From contig KI632513.1 in NCBI GenBank assembly GCA_000504425.1, forward strand, positions 3,515,964 to 3,579,963: 64,000 nucleotides of DNA, in the 5' to 3' direction. The notes beneath the pieces were generated by a model. The model was not told the DNA's origin. It searched no databases and saw nothing but the letters and a program-made list of their open reading frames with translations. This document shows, piece by piece, positions 45,350-55,560 of this stretch. This DNA is from Rhodopseudomonas palustris JSC-3b. GTDB taxonomy: Bacteria > Pseudomonadota > Alphaproteobacteria > Rhizobiales > Xanthobacteraceae. Numbering within the stretch: position 1 is the stretch's first letter; each line of letters begins with the position of its first letter. A program made the position numbers and the translations under genes.

Positions 45350-47524
45350 ATGCTGATGACGCGGGACTTTTCTCACTACGTCAAAGACGTCGATGCCGAC
45401 ACCGCCCATCTCGATCTCGCGGTCGAGGGCGTCAGCTGCGCCGGCTGCATGGCCAAGATCGAGCGCGGGCTGTCCTCGATCCCGGAAGTGACCCGGGCGC
45501 GCGTCAATTTCACCGATCGGCGGCTCGCGATCGAATGGAAAAAAGGCGCGATCAATCCGGCGCTGTTCATCGATCGGCTCGCCGAGCTTGGCTACAAGGC
45601 CTATCCGTTCGAGCCGATGCTCGCCGAGATCGAGGAAGCCAGCCGCGCCAAATGGCTCTTGACCTGCCTCGGCGTTGCGGCGTTCGCCAGCATGAATGTG
45701 ATGATGCTGTCGATCCCGATCTGGGTCGGCACCGACATGCTGCCGGAGACCCGCGATTTCTTCCATTGGCTGTCGGCACTGGTGGTGCTGCCGAGTGCGG
45801 CCTATGCCGGCCAGCCGTTCTTCAAATCGGCCTGGCAGGCGCTGCGCGCGCGCAGCGTCAATATGGACGTGCCGATCTCGATCGGCGTGATCCTGGCGCT
45901 TGGCATGTCGCTGGTGGAAACCATCAACCACGCCGAGCACGCTTATTTCGATGCAGCGATCATGCTGCTCACCTTCCTGCTCGCCGGCCGGTTCCTCGAT
46001 CAGAAGATGCGGCAGCGCACCCGCGCGGTCGCCGGCAATCTGGCGGCGCTGAAAGCGGAAACCGCCACCAAATTTGTCGGACCTGATGAAATTCGCGAAG
46101 TGCCGATCGCCGCGATCATTCCGGGCGACATCGTTCTGCTGCGCGCTGGCGAGCGCTGCGCGGTCGATGGCGTGGTGATCGAAGGCCGCTCGGAAATCGA
46201 TCAAAGCCTGATCACGGGCGAAACCCGCCATGTTGCTGCCGAGCGCGGCGTCGCGGTCTATGCCGGCACGCTCAACATGTCGGGCAGCCTGCGCATCAAA
46301 GTGTCGGCGGCGGCGGAAGGCACGCTGCTGGCGGAAATCTCGCGGCTGTTGGAAAACGCGCTGCAAGCGCGCTCGCGCTATGTGCAGCTCGCCGATCGTG
46401 CCTCGCGGCTCTATGCGCCGCTGGTGCATATCACCGCGCTGCTCACCATGCTCGGCTGGGTGGCGTTTGGCGCCAGCTGGCACGACGCGATCGTCACCGC
46501 GATCGCGGTGCTGATCATCACCTGTCCGTGTGCTCTCGGCCTTGCGATTCCCGCGGTACAGACCGTGGCGTCGGGCGCGATGTTCCGTGCCGGCGTGCTG
46601 CTCAATTCCGGCGATGCCATCGAGCGCGTCGCCGAGGTCGATACTGTGGTGTTCGACAAGACCGGCACGCTGACGCTGCCGGAACTCGATGTGGTCAATG
46701 CCGGCGCGGTGCCGCCCGCGGTGTTTGAACTCGCCGGGCGGCTGGCGCTCGCCAGCCATCACCCGGTCGCCGCCGCGGTGGCGCGCGCGGCGCAGGCCCG
46801 CTCGCCGCTCGCCGATGTGGTCGAGGAGCCGGGGCAGGGCGTGCGCGCGTTGCTTGACGGCGAGGAGCTGCGGCTCGGCAGCCCGTCCTATTGCGGCGCC
46901 GAGGCGCAAGCGCTGGCCGTGATGAGCGAGGACCCGGAAGTGTCGGTGGTGGCGTTCAGCCGCGGCGAGCAGCGCTACGTGTTTGCGGTGCGCCAGCAGC
47001 TCCGCGCCGATGCCAAGGACACCATCGCGGCGCTCCATGCCCGCGGCGTGGTCGTCGAGCTGCTGTCGGGCGATCGCGAGCCAGCGGTGCGCCATGCGGC
47101 TGATACGCTTGGCGTCGCGATCTGGCGTGCAGGCGTCAAACCGGCCGACAAGATCGCGCATATCGAGGCGCTGAAGCGCCGCGGCCGCAAGGTGATGATG
47201 GTCGGCGACGGCATGAACGACGCGCCGGCGCTCGCGGCGGCGAGCGTGTCGATGTCGCCGATCAGCGCCGCCCATCTCAGCCAGAGCACCGCCGATTTGG
47301 TGTTTCTCGGCAACGAGCTGGCGCCGGTGGTGACGGCGGTCGACTACGCGCGCAAGGCGATGCGGCTGATGCGCGAAAATCTCGCTCTGGCGATCGGCTA
47401 CAACGTACTCGCGGTGCCGATTGCGATCCTCGGCTATGCGACGCCGCTGATCGCTGCGGTGGCGATGTCCGGCTCGTCGCTGCTGGTGATGCTGAATGCG
47501 CTGCGCGCGCGTCGGGTGAATTAG
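45350..47524 (+). CDS. fixI: Copper-translocating P-type ATPase for cbb3 oxidase
   Basis: A 724-residue P1B-type ATPase (CcoI/FixI). An N-terminal heavy-metal-associated domain with GVSCAGC (Cys30, Cys33), eight membrane helices, the metal-site C-P-C (about 392-394 in ITCPCALGLAIP), actuator TGE (LITGETR), phosphorylated Asp in VVFDKTGTLT (about 436) and hinge GDGMNDAPAL (about 618). Unlike exporters of the CopA type, FixI feeds copper to the oxidase. It overlaps no gene but stands nine bases after fixH. Confidence 0.96.
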   Translation: MLMTRDFSHYVKDVDADTAHLDLAVEGVSCAGCMAKIERGLSSIPEVTRARVNFTDRRLAIEWKKGAINPALFIDRLAELGYKAYPFEPMLAEIEEASRAKWLLTCLGVAAFASMNVMMLSIPIWVGTDMLPETRDFFHWLSALVVLPSAAYAGQPFFKSAWQALRARSVNMDVPISIGVILALGMSLVETINHAEHAYFDAAIMLLTFLLAGRFLDQKMRQRTRAVAGNLAALKAETATKFVGPDEIREVPIAAIIPGDIVLLRAGERCAVDGVVIEGRSEIDQSLITGETRHVAAERGVAVYAGTLNMSGSLRIKVSAAAEGTLLAEISRLLENALQARSRYVQLADRASRLYAPLVHITALLTMLGWVAFGASWHDAIVTAIAVLIITCPCALGLAIPAVQTVASGAMFRAGVLLNSGDAIERVAEVDTVVFDKTGTLTLPELDVVNAGAVPPAVFELAGRLALASHHPVAAAVARAAQARSPLADVVEEPGQGVRALLDGEELRLGSPSYCGAEAQALAVMSEDPEVSVVAFSRGEQRYVFAVRQQLRADAKDTIAALHARGVVVELLSGDREPAVRHAADTLGVAIWRAGVKPADKIAHIEALKRRGRKVMMVGDGMNDAPALAAASVSMSPISAAHLSQSTADLVFLGNELAPVVTAVDYARKAMRLMRENLALAIGYNVLAVPIAILGYATPLIAAVAMSGSSLLVMLNALRARRVN

Positions 47525-47535
47525 GAGACTGCGTC

Positions 47536-47712
47536 ATGGAAGTGATGGTGATCTTGGTTCCGCTGGCTCTGGCGCTCGGATTGCTCGGCCTGATCGGCTT
47601 CCTGTGGTCCTTGAAAAGCGGCCAATACGAAGACCTCGACGGCGCCGCCTGGCGGGCGATCGCCGATGATGAGCAGCCGCCGAATCCGGCGCCGGTGCAG
47701 CACGAACGCTGA
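47536..47712 (+). CDS. fixS: FixS/CcoS small membrane protein
   Basis: A 58-residue protein with one N-terminal helix (VMVILVPLALALGLLGLIGFLW) followed by SLKSGQYEDLDGAAWRAIADDE, the FixS/CcoS signature W-x-x-x-x-G-Q-Y/F-D/E-D-x-D. GGAG lies nine bases before the ATG at 47536. It is needed for insertion of cofactors into the oxidase. The gene was too short for automated frame listings but its motif is unambiguous. Confidence 0.95.
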   Translation: MEVMVILVPLALALGLLGLIGFLWSLKSGQYEDLDGAAWRAIADDEQPPNPAPVQHER

Positions 47713-48020
47713 GACTTGGTGTCGCGCCGCGCTGATGGCGCGGCCGGCCCCGACCCAGGATGTCTTTGCCGCAGAAGGGGATTGTGATGCAGCCGCAGAT
47801 TGACAGCAGGCCATTCCCCGCCGCGGTGTTCGCGGAGAACGAACAACTCTTTTTGCGCGAGCCATTGACTTCGTCTCGCCCTATGGTGGAAAACGCAAGG
47901 GCGGATCAAGTGGCGGCGGGCATGCCGACCCTGATTGATCCCGACAAGAGTGACGCTCCCTCCGGCCAGCAGGCTGAGCCGGTGGGAGTTGATCCAGCGG
48001 TGCTGACCGAACGGGGATTG
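47713..48020. other. Gene-poor interval after fixS
   Basis: About 300 bp between fixS and the candidate Cys leader. A frame open from the ATG at 47760 runs through to 48110 and includes the leader as its C-terminus, but its first part has no homology signal and the internal ATG at 48024 has a better Shine-Dalgarno (GGGGA). The 5-prime end of that long frame starts ATGTCTTTGCCGCAG, resembling the leader start ATGTCTTTGCGTCAG, perhaps by chance. Confidence 0.4.
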
Positions 48021-48023
48021 ATG

Positions 48024-48110
48024 ATGTCTTTGCGTCAGCGGTGGTCGAGCGTGGTATCGCGTGTCGTGGACGTGTGCAGTCGAATGCACCTGCCGTCCTG
48101 TTGTTGTTGA
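48024..48110 (+). CDS. Candidate Cys-rich leader peptide ending in three Cys codons
   Basis: A 28-codon frame whose last sense codons are TGT TGT TGT before TGA (residues 26-28 are Cys) and which has another Cys at 18 and the segment SRMHLPSCCC. GGGGA lies six bases before the ATG at 48024; an adjacent in-frame ATG is at 48021. Runs of Cys codons at the end of short frames are known for cysteine-responsive attenuators in actinobacteria. Bases 48078-48086 can pair with 48135-48143 and 48107-48112 (TTGAAG) with 48146-48151 (CTTCAA), an interleaved and hence mutually competing pair. No sulfur-assimilation gene follows; the next gene encodes a small unknown protein. Assignment is tentative. Confidence 0.5.
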   Translation: MSLRQRWSSVVSRVVDVCSRMHLPSCCC

Positions 48111-48193
48111 AGCCGAGCGCTTTCGACCCCACCCCATTCGATTGTCTTCAAACCAGAAAGGCGCCGGCCAGCGAGCCGGGCGACGGGTTTGTC

Positions 48194-48412
48194 ATGTCCA
48201 CTGCATTCATCATTGAAGTTCACTCGCAGGCCGCCGGCATCGTGGTCCGGGATGGCCGTTCCTATCGGTTCCATGCGGCCAGCCACGATTTCAACGTGCT
48301 CGACGGCCGCGATTTCCGCTCGCCGGGCGAGGCGCACAAGGCGGCGCTGCGCCATCTGGCGACGCTGGCGAAAACCCCCGGTCGTACGGCCACCGCGAAG
48401 GCGGCGGCCTGA
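48194..48412 (+). CDS. Small conserved hypothetical protein
   Basis: A 72-residue product with a compact alpha/beta core: STAFIIEVHSQAAGIVVRDG, YRFHAASHDFNVLDGRDFRSPGEAHKAALRHLA, and an Ala/Thr tail. The segment AGIVVRDGRSYRFHAASHDFN is seen in uncharacterised small proteins of Bradyrhizobium relatives. No signal peptide or membrane segment. It follows the Cys-codon frame by 84 bp and may be under its control. The start is the ATG at 48194; no strong Shine-Dalgarno is seen, which would fit an RBS sequestered in a structure. Confidence 0.55.
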   Translation: MSTAFIIEVHSQAAGIVVRDGRSYRFHAASHDFNVLDGRDFRSPGEAHKAALRHLATLAKTPGRTATAKAAA

Positions 48413-48483
48413 TCGATCGGGCGTGGCGCGGCGGCCTGCCGTGCCGCGTGGACGGCTCGATGCTGATCCGCTAGTTCGGGTTC

Positions 48484-48515
48484 TTGACAAGTCAAGCCAG
48501 GGCGTGAAATAAAAT
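48484..48515 (+). promoter_or_regulatory. Putative promoter/operator before the Lrp-family gene
   Basis: TTGACA at 48484 lies within the inverted repeat CTTGAC-AA-GTCAAG (48483-48496), and an A/T-rich GAAATAAAAT follows at 48506-48515. A -35-like element inside a dyad 70-80 bp before the regulator gene suggests an autoregulated promoter. Spacing of the -10 element is not ideal (20 bp to TAAAAT). Confidence 0.35.
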
Positions 48516-48563
48516 CCCAAACACAGCCGCAACCGGGCGGCGATTTGGAAGAAAGTTTCTCTA

Positions 48564-49073
48564 ATGGCTGAATTGTCCATCCCGCAGGTTGAATCGAATC
48601 GCCGGCTCGACGCCATCGACCGCAAAATCCTCACCGTGCTGCAGAACGACGCCTCGCTGTCGGTCGCGGAGATCGGCGATCGGGTCGGGCTGTCGTCAAC
48701 GCCGTGCTGGAAGCGCATTCAGCGGCTCGAGGCCGATGGTGTCATCACCAAGCGGGTGGCGCTGGTCGATCAGAACAAGATCGGGCTTGGGCTCACCGTG
48801 TTCGTGTCGATCGAAAGCGGCGATCATTCCGACGCCTGGCTGAAGACATTTGCCGACGCGGTCAGCGCGATGCCGGAAGTGATCGAGTTCTATCGGATGG
48901 CCGGCGATGTCGATTACATGCTGCGCGTGGTGGTCGCCGATATGCGCAGCTATGACATTTTCTACAAAAAGCTGATCAGCGCCGTGCCGCTCAAGAACGT
49001 CACCTCGCGCTTTGCGATGGAGAAGATCAAGTCGGTGACGGCGCTGCCGGTGCCGGCGCTGGAAGCGGCGTAA
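48564..49073 (+). CDS. Lrp/AsnC-family transcriptional regulator
   Basis: A 169-residue regulator. The DNA-binding helix-turn-helix domain LDAIDRKILTVLQNDASLSVAEIGDRVGLSSTPCWKRIQRLEADGVI is at residues 15-62. The C-terminal RAM ligand-binding domain has FYRMAGDVDYMLRVVVADMRSYDIFYKKLI. Lrp/AsnC proteins respond to amino acids and usually control a nearby amino-acid gene, but the neighbour to the right is a repeat and then an outer-membrane-like protein on the other strand, so the target is unknown. Confidence 0.92.
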   Translation: MAELSIPQVESNRRLDAIDRKILTVLQNDASLSVAEIGDRVGLSSTPCWKRIQRLEADGVITKRVALVDQNKIGLGLTVFVSIESGDHSDAWLKTFADAVSAMPEVIEFYRMAGDVDYMLRVVVADMRSYDIFYKKLISAVPLKNVTSRFAMEKIKSVTALPVPALEAA

Positions 49074-49087
49074 TCGCGGCGCTTATC

Positions 49088-49206
49088 GCGATTGATACCA
49101 GCCACGCCGCACAGTCATGGCCGGGTGGTCCCGGCGCTCCACGTCTTTGCTCCTGAACCACTGAGTAAGACGTGGATGCCAGCGACAAGCGCGGCATGAC
49201 GGGTGA
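49088..49206 (+). repeat. Dispersed palindromic repeat, copy 5 of 5
   Basis: Begins CGATTGATACCAGCC after the Lrp gene and runs through GTCATGGCCGGGTGG, TCCCGGCGCTCCACG, AAGACGTGGATGCCAGCG and AAGCGCGGCATGACGGG. It is the most diverged copy, with short internal deletions, and keeps the orientation of copies 2-4. It lies in the convergent gap between the Lrp gene and the outer-membrane-like gene. Confidence 0.78.
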
Positions 49207-49234
49207 TCGGTGGGGCGGTGGGTGCCGAAGTGTT

Positions 49235-50173
49235 CTAGTTGCGCACCGCATAGATCGGGGTGCGCAGCGTCAGCATGTAGGATGGCGTCGGGGTCCAGGC
49301 GATCTGCCCCGACACGCCAAACAGCCGGTTGTCATTGTCGTCCATCTGATCGAGATCGATGCGCAGGATCGGCTGGGTAAACGGCTTGATCGGCGTCAGC
49401 GTGCCAAGCTGCGCGCCGCCGAAATGCTGCAGCCCAGCCCGCACCGACGCCTTCCAATTATTCGGCCACTGATAATAGCCGCCGAGATAGCCGATGATCG
49501 GCGAATGCACGGTGATCGCCGCGCTATCGACCAGTACTTGAATGTAGCGCAGCCCGGCGAGCAGTCCGCGGGTTTCGTCGGTGTTGAGCGCGTAGTCGAA
49601 TTCCAGATTGTTATCGATGCTGGAGGCGTTGATGCGCCAGTCGATGGTCGGCGCTGACAGCGTCGATTGCAGCGTCACGGTCGGAAATGTGCCGCCGTTC
49701 TGCTCATGGAGTTCGGCCGTAAAACCCGCCATCCAGCTATTGACCTGAAACGAGGTCCATTGTCCGTCCTCGGGCAGCAGCGTGCTGCCATAGACGCCGG
49801 CAAAAACCGACAGCCGGTCGGTGAGGTCCACGGTCAATGGCGCGCTGATGCCAATGCCGATCGCTGATGGCGAGGATAATTGCAGCCGCGACAGCCACTG
49901 GCCGCCGCCAAAGCCGAGCGCGATGCTGTTGGCCGGGATGGTGATCGCCGCGGTGCTGAGATCGAGATAGATGTTGGGAACTGCCGGCTTGGCCGGCTTG
50001 TCGTCGTCGTCATCATCGTCATCCTTGGCCGCCGCGGCCGGCAGCGCGGCGGCAATTGCCGTAAGCCACAACGCGGCGAGCGCAGCCGCCCCCCACGCCA
50101 CGCCAGCGCGCCGGCGGCGCCAAGCGGCGCGGCCCGAGGAGGGCGGGACCGGAAAAGCGGATGAGGAATCCAT
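49235..50173 (-). CDS. Putative outer membrane beta-barrel protein with Asp-rich segment
   Basis: A 312-residue protein. A signal-like region (about 24-48, AWGAAALAALWLTAIAAALPAAAA) is followed by KDDDDDDDDKPAKPAV, a run of eight Asp. The rest consists of alternating hydrophobic/polar strands (YLDLSTAAITIP, LSVFAGVYGS, GLLAGLRYIQVLVDSAAITV, YLGGYYQWPNNWKASVRAGLQHF), as expected for an outer membrane barrel or transporter-like porin. The C-terminus lacks the typical terminal Phe. No family is recognised. The Asp run probably binds cations. It is on the minus strand between the Lrp gene and gyrB. Confidence 0.6.
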   Translation of the reverse strand: MDSSSAFPVPPSSGRAAWRRRRAGVAWGAAALAALWLTAIAAALPAAAAKDDDDDDDDKPAKPAVPNIYLDLSTAAITIPANSIALGFGGGQWLSRLQLSSPSAIGIGISAPLTVDLTDRLSVFAGVYGSTLLPEDGQWTSFQVNSWMAGFTAELHEQNGGTFPTVTLQSTLSAPTIDWRINASSIDNNLEFDYALNTDETRGLLAGLRYIQVLVDSAAITVHSPIIGYLGGYYQWPNNWKASVRAGLQHFGGAQLGTLTPIKPFTQPILRIDLDQMDDNDNRLFGVSGQIAWTPTPSYMLTLRTPIYAVRN

Positions 50174-50258
50174 GCCGCGATCTGATCACGCCGCGCCGGG
50201 CGCGGCAATCGGGATTAAGCCCTTGCCGGGCGCCCGAGGCCGGTAGCCGGGCCGCCGA

Positions 50259-52919
<2,661 letters not shown>

Positions 52920-52951
52920 TTAAACCAGCCCGATACCTGCGGCGCGCGGCG

Positions 52952-54133
52952 CTAAACCTTGATGTCGAGCGCCGCCTGGTCGGTGAATTTCAGGGTGGCG
53001 GAGCTGCCGGCGTCGAGCTTGAGGGTGATGGAATCTTCCGATCCCTTGAAGCTGAGCACGGCGTTGTCGCCATCGCGGGTCACGGTGACGTCGGACGCCG
53101 AATAGCCGCTGATCTGCAATGTCACTCTGCCGTTGACGTGAATTTCGTCACGACCATCACCCCTGCCAAACATCACCGTGGACAGCGCTCCGACCCGGAT
53201 GGTGTCGTTGCCGGCTCCTCCCTGAACCGTGGACCATACGGCAGTGGTGATGATGTCATCGCCGCCGCCCGCGAAGATCGTTGAGGTGTTGCCGGTGTTG
53301 ATCACGTCGTTGCCGGCGCCGGTGGTCACGGTGGAGTGGTTATAGGTGCTGACCCTGTTGTTGCCGTCGCCCGCGTTGACGGTGGACCAGCCATAGGTGT
53401 CGATCACGTCGTTGCCGGCGCCGGTGGTCACGGTGGAGTGGCTGTAGGTGCTGACCCTGTTGTTGCCGTCGCCCGCGTTGACGGTGGACCAGCCATAAGT
53501 GCTGATCACGTCGTCACCCGCGCCGGTGGTCACGGTGGAGTGGTTATAGGTGCTGACCTTGTTGTTGCCGTCGCCCGCGTTGACGGTGGACCAGCCGTAG
53601 GTGTCGACCACGTCGTCACCTGCGCCGGTGGTCACGGTTGAGTGGTCATAGGTGCTGACCCTGTTGTTGCCGTCGCCCGCGTTGACGGTGGACCAGCCAT
53701 AGGTGTCGACCGCGTCGTCACCGGCGCCGGTGGTCACGGTAGAGTGGTTATAGGTGCTGACCTTGTTGTTGCCGTCGCCGGCATTGATGGTGGCGTTGCG
53801 CTGAGCGGTGATGACGTCGTCGCCCGAGCCGGTGGTGATGGTGACATTGTCGAGGATGTCGAACGGCCTGCCGAGGCCCATCGACGATGCGGTGTGGCGG
53901 AGCGCGGCAACCTGCGCTTGCAGTTGCTGCACCACGGTCTGCTCCGCATTGGCGCGGGCCAAGAGTAGTTTCGCTCGGTCGGAGATCTCGATCCTGGCCG
54001 CCGTGCTTGAAGCGGACACGGGGAAACCGTGGATGCCGCCGCTGCCCTGTTGCTGCGCCGATGCCTCGGCGCTCTGATGGCGGAACGATCTGACGGTATG
54101 ATCCAGGGGCAGGCTCGAGGAGGCGACGTGCAT
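52952..54133 (-). CDS. RTX-like tandem repeat protein with 17-residue units
   Basis: A 393-residue protein. Residues 1-96 form an N-terminal part with a Gln/Ala-rich coiled-coil (about 60-84). From about 97 to 330 it consists of 17-residue repeats, for example STVTTGAGDDVVDTYGW and STVNAGDGNNKVSTYNH, which form a 34-residue double unit present five times with near-identical DNA. The motif T-G-A-G-D-D resembles the GGXGXDXUX nonapeptide of calcium-binding RTX proteins but with a longer period, suggesting a beta-helix or beta-solenoid. No signal peptide is visible; type I secretion could be expected from a C-terminal signal. It lies between recF and gyrB on the same strand. Confidence 0.72.
   Translation of the reverse strand: MHVASSSLPLDHTVRSFRHQSAEASAQQQGSGGIHGFPVSASSTAARIEISDRAKLLLARANAEQTVVQQLQAQVAALRHTASSMGLGRPFDILDNVTITTGSGDDVITAQRNATINAGDGNNKVSTYNHSTVTTGAGDDAVDTYGWSTVNAGDGNNRVSTYDHSTVTTGAGDDVVDTYGWSTVNAGDGNNKVSTYNHSTVTTGAGDDVISTYGWSTVNAGDGNNRVSTYSHSTVTTGAGNDVIDTYGWSTVNAGDGNNRVSTYNHSTVTTGAGNDVINTGNTSTIFAGGGDDIITTAVWSTVQGGAGNDTIRVGALSTVMFGRGDGRDEIHVNGRVTLQISGYSASDVTVTRDGDNAVLSFKGSEDSITLKLDAGSSATLKFTDQAALDIKV
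53321..53830. repeat. 102-bp coding tandem repeats inside the repeat protein gene
   Basis: The word GGTGGTCACGGT recurs at 53321, 53423, 53525, 53627 and 53729, exactly 102 bp apart. Each 102-bp unit encodes 34 residues. Differences are almost all synonymous or conservative (Asp/Asn, Arg/Lys), indicating recent duplication or gene conversion. Confidence 0.9.
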
Positions 54134-54265
54134 CGGTCTGTCCTTCTTGACGATCCCGGCACGAACTTTCGCGCGGTTCGTCAGGCGAACCTTGTTCGAA
54201 TAGAATGAATAACGCGTTAAAGTTGTTTCAGGCGATTGGTGCTCGCGTGGGCCATCGGCAAAGTC

Positions 54266-55405
54266 CTAGTCGGCCCGCGCCGCTATCCGGCCGTCCTCGA
54301 CGTCAAACACCTCGCCGCCGGCAAGATCGGCGAACGCCGCCGGATCAGCGCCGGTCATCCAGACCTGGGCGCCGAGCCGTTGCAGTTCCGCAAACAGCGC
54401 GCGGCGGCGCGAGGGATCAAGATGCGCCACCACCTCGTCGAGCAGCAGCAGCGGGGTGATGCCGGTCATCTCCGCCACCAGCTGCGCATGGGCCAGGATC
54501 AGGCCGATCAGCAGCGCCTTCTGCTCGCCGGTGGAAGCGTCGCGCGCCGGCATCGCTTTGGCGGCATAGACCACGCGCAGATCGGTGAGATGCGGGCCAT
54601 CGAGCGTGCGGCCGGCGGCAGCATCGCGCGGCCGCGCCTCGCGCAGCACCGCGCGGTAGCGATCCTCGATGGCGGTGGCGGGCTCCGTGCGCAGGGCGTT
54701 CTCCATCCAGCCATCGAGCGCGATGTCGGCCGAGGGAAACGCCGAGCCGGCACCGCGCGCTGCCAGCGCCGCGCCGAGCCGCATCACGGTCTCGCCGCGC
54801 ATCGCCGCCACCGCCACCGCCAATTCCGCGGTCTCGCGTTCGATGGCGTCGAGCCAATGGGAATCCTGGCTGCGTTCCTCCAGCACCCGGTTGCGCGAGC
54901 GCAGGCTGCGCTCCAGCGCCGCCACCCGGCTGGAATGCTCGCTGTCGATCGCCAGCACCAGCCGGTCGAAAAACCGCCGCCGCTCGGCGGCCGGGCCAGT
55001 GAACAGCCCGTCCATCGCCGGCGTCAGCCACACCATGCGCAGATGATCGCCAAAGGCCGCCGCCGAGCTGACATTCTCGCGGTCGATCCGGCAGCGCCGG
55101 CTGCTGGCGGCGGCGTCATCGCGCCGTGGCTCGATGCCGGTGCCGAGCGTGGCGAGCCCAAGCGCGCCCTCGACCTCGGCCGATACCGCCCAGGAGCCGT
55201 CGCCATTGCGGTTGGCGATCTCGTCGAGCGTGGCGCGGCGCAGGCCGCGGCCCGGCGACAACAGCGAGATCGCTTCCAGGCAATTGGTCTTGCCGGCGCC
55301 ATTGGCACCGACCAGCGCCACCAGGTCAGCCTCGACGCGCAGACTGGCCGCCGTGTAGTTGCGGAACTGGGTCAGCGTCAGGCGGTGGATCTTCGAGACG
55401 GTCAT
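54266..55405 (-). CDS. recF: DNA replication/repair protein RecF
   Basis: The 379-residue ATPase loads RecA at ssDNA gaps. LTQFRNYTAASLRVEADLVALVGANGAGKTNCLEAISLLSPGRGLR contains the Walker A loop and RecF signature; STGEQKALLIGLILAHAQL is the ABC signature and PLLLLDEVVAHLD the Walker B. The ATG at 55405 is the usual start, the longer frame to 55564 is repeat-derived. It lies downstream of dnaN on the same strand with a palindromic element in between. Confidence 0.96.
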   Translation of the reverse strand: MTVSKIHRLTLTQFRNYTAASLRVEADLVALVGANGAGKTNCLEAISLLSPGRGLRRATLDEIANRNGDGSWAVSAEVEGALGLATLGTGIEPRRDDAAASSRRCRIDRENVSSAAAFGDHLRMVWLTPAMDGLFTGPAAERRRFFDRLVLAIDSEHSSRVAALERSLRSRNRVLEERSQDSHWLDAIERETAELAVAVAAMRGETVMRLGAALAARGAGSAFPSADIALDGWMENALRTEPATAIEDRYRAVLREARPRDAAAGRTLDGPHLTDLRVVYAAKAMPARDASTGEQKALLIGLILAHAQLVAEMTGITPLLLLDEVVAHLDPSRRRALFAELQRLGAQVWMTGADPAAFADLAGGEVFDVEDGRIAARAD

Positions 55406-55420
55406 CGGGCGTCGTCGCCG

Positions 55421-55559
55421 CTTCTTCCCTCTCCCCTTGTGGGAGAGGGTGGCAGCCGAAGGCTGCCGGGTGAGGGGGCTGCATCCGAGGACATCCCCCC
55501 CCCCCTCCGCCTTCGCTTCGCGAAGGCACCTTCTCCCACAAGGGGAGAAGGGAAGAAAG
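55421..55559. repeat. Long inverted repeat between dnaN and recF
   Basis: A 26-bp arm beginning CTTCTTCCCTCTCCCC (55421-55446) pairs with its inverse at 55532-55559, with one insertion, giving a roughly 140-bp hairpin. It encloses smaller hairpins (GGCAGCC/GGCTGCC and CTTCG/CGAAG) and a run of ten C. The dnaN stop codon is next to the arm (55561). It may be a mobile palindromic repeat or a regulatory element in the dnaN-recF transcript. Confidence 0.75.
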
Positions 55560-55560
55560 C

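Noticed and set aside
53321..53830. CRISPR or non-coding satellite in the 102-bp repeats
   Set aside because: The period is a multiple of three, the frame stays open, and substitutions are mostly synonymous, so this is coding DNA.
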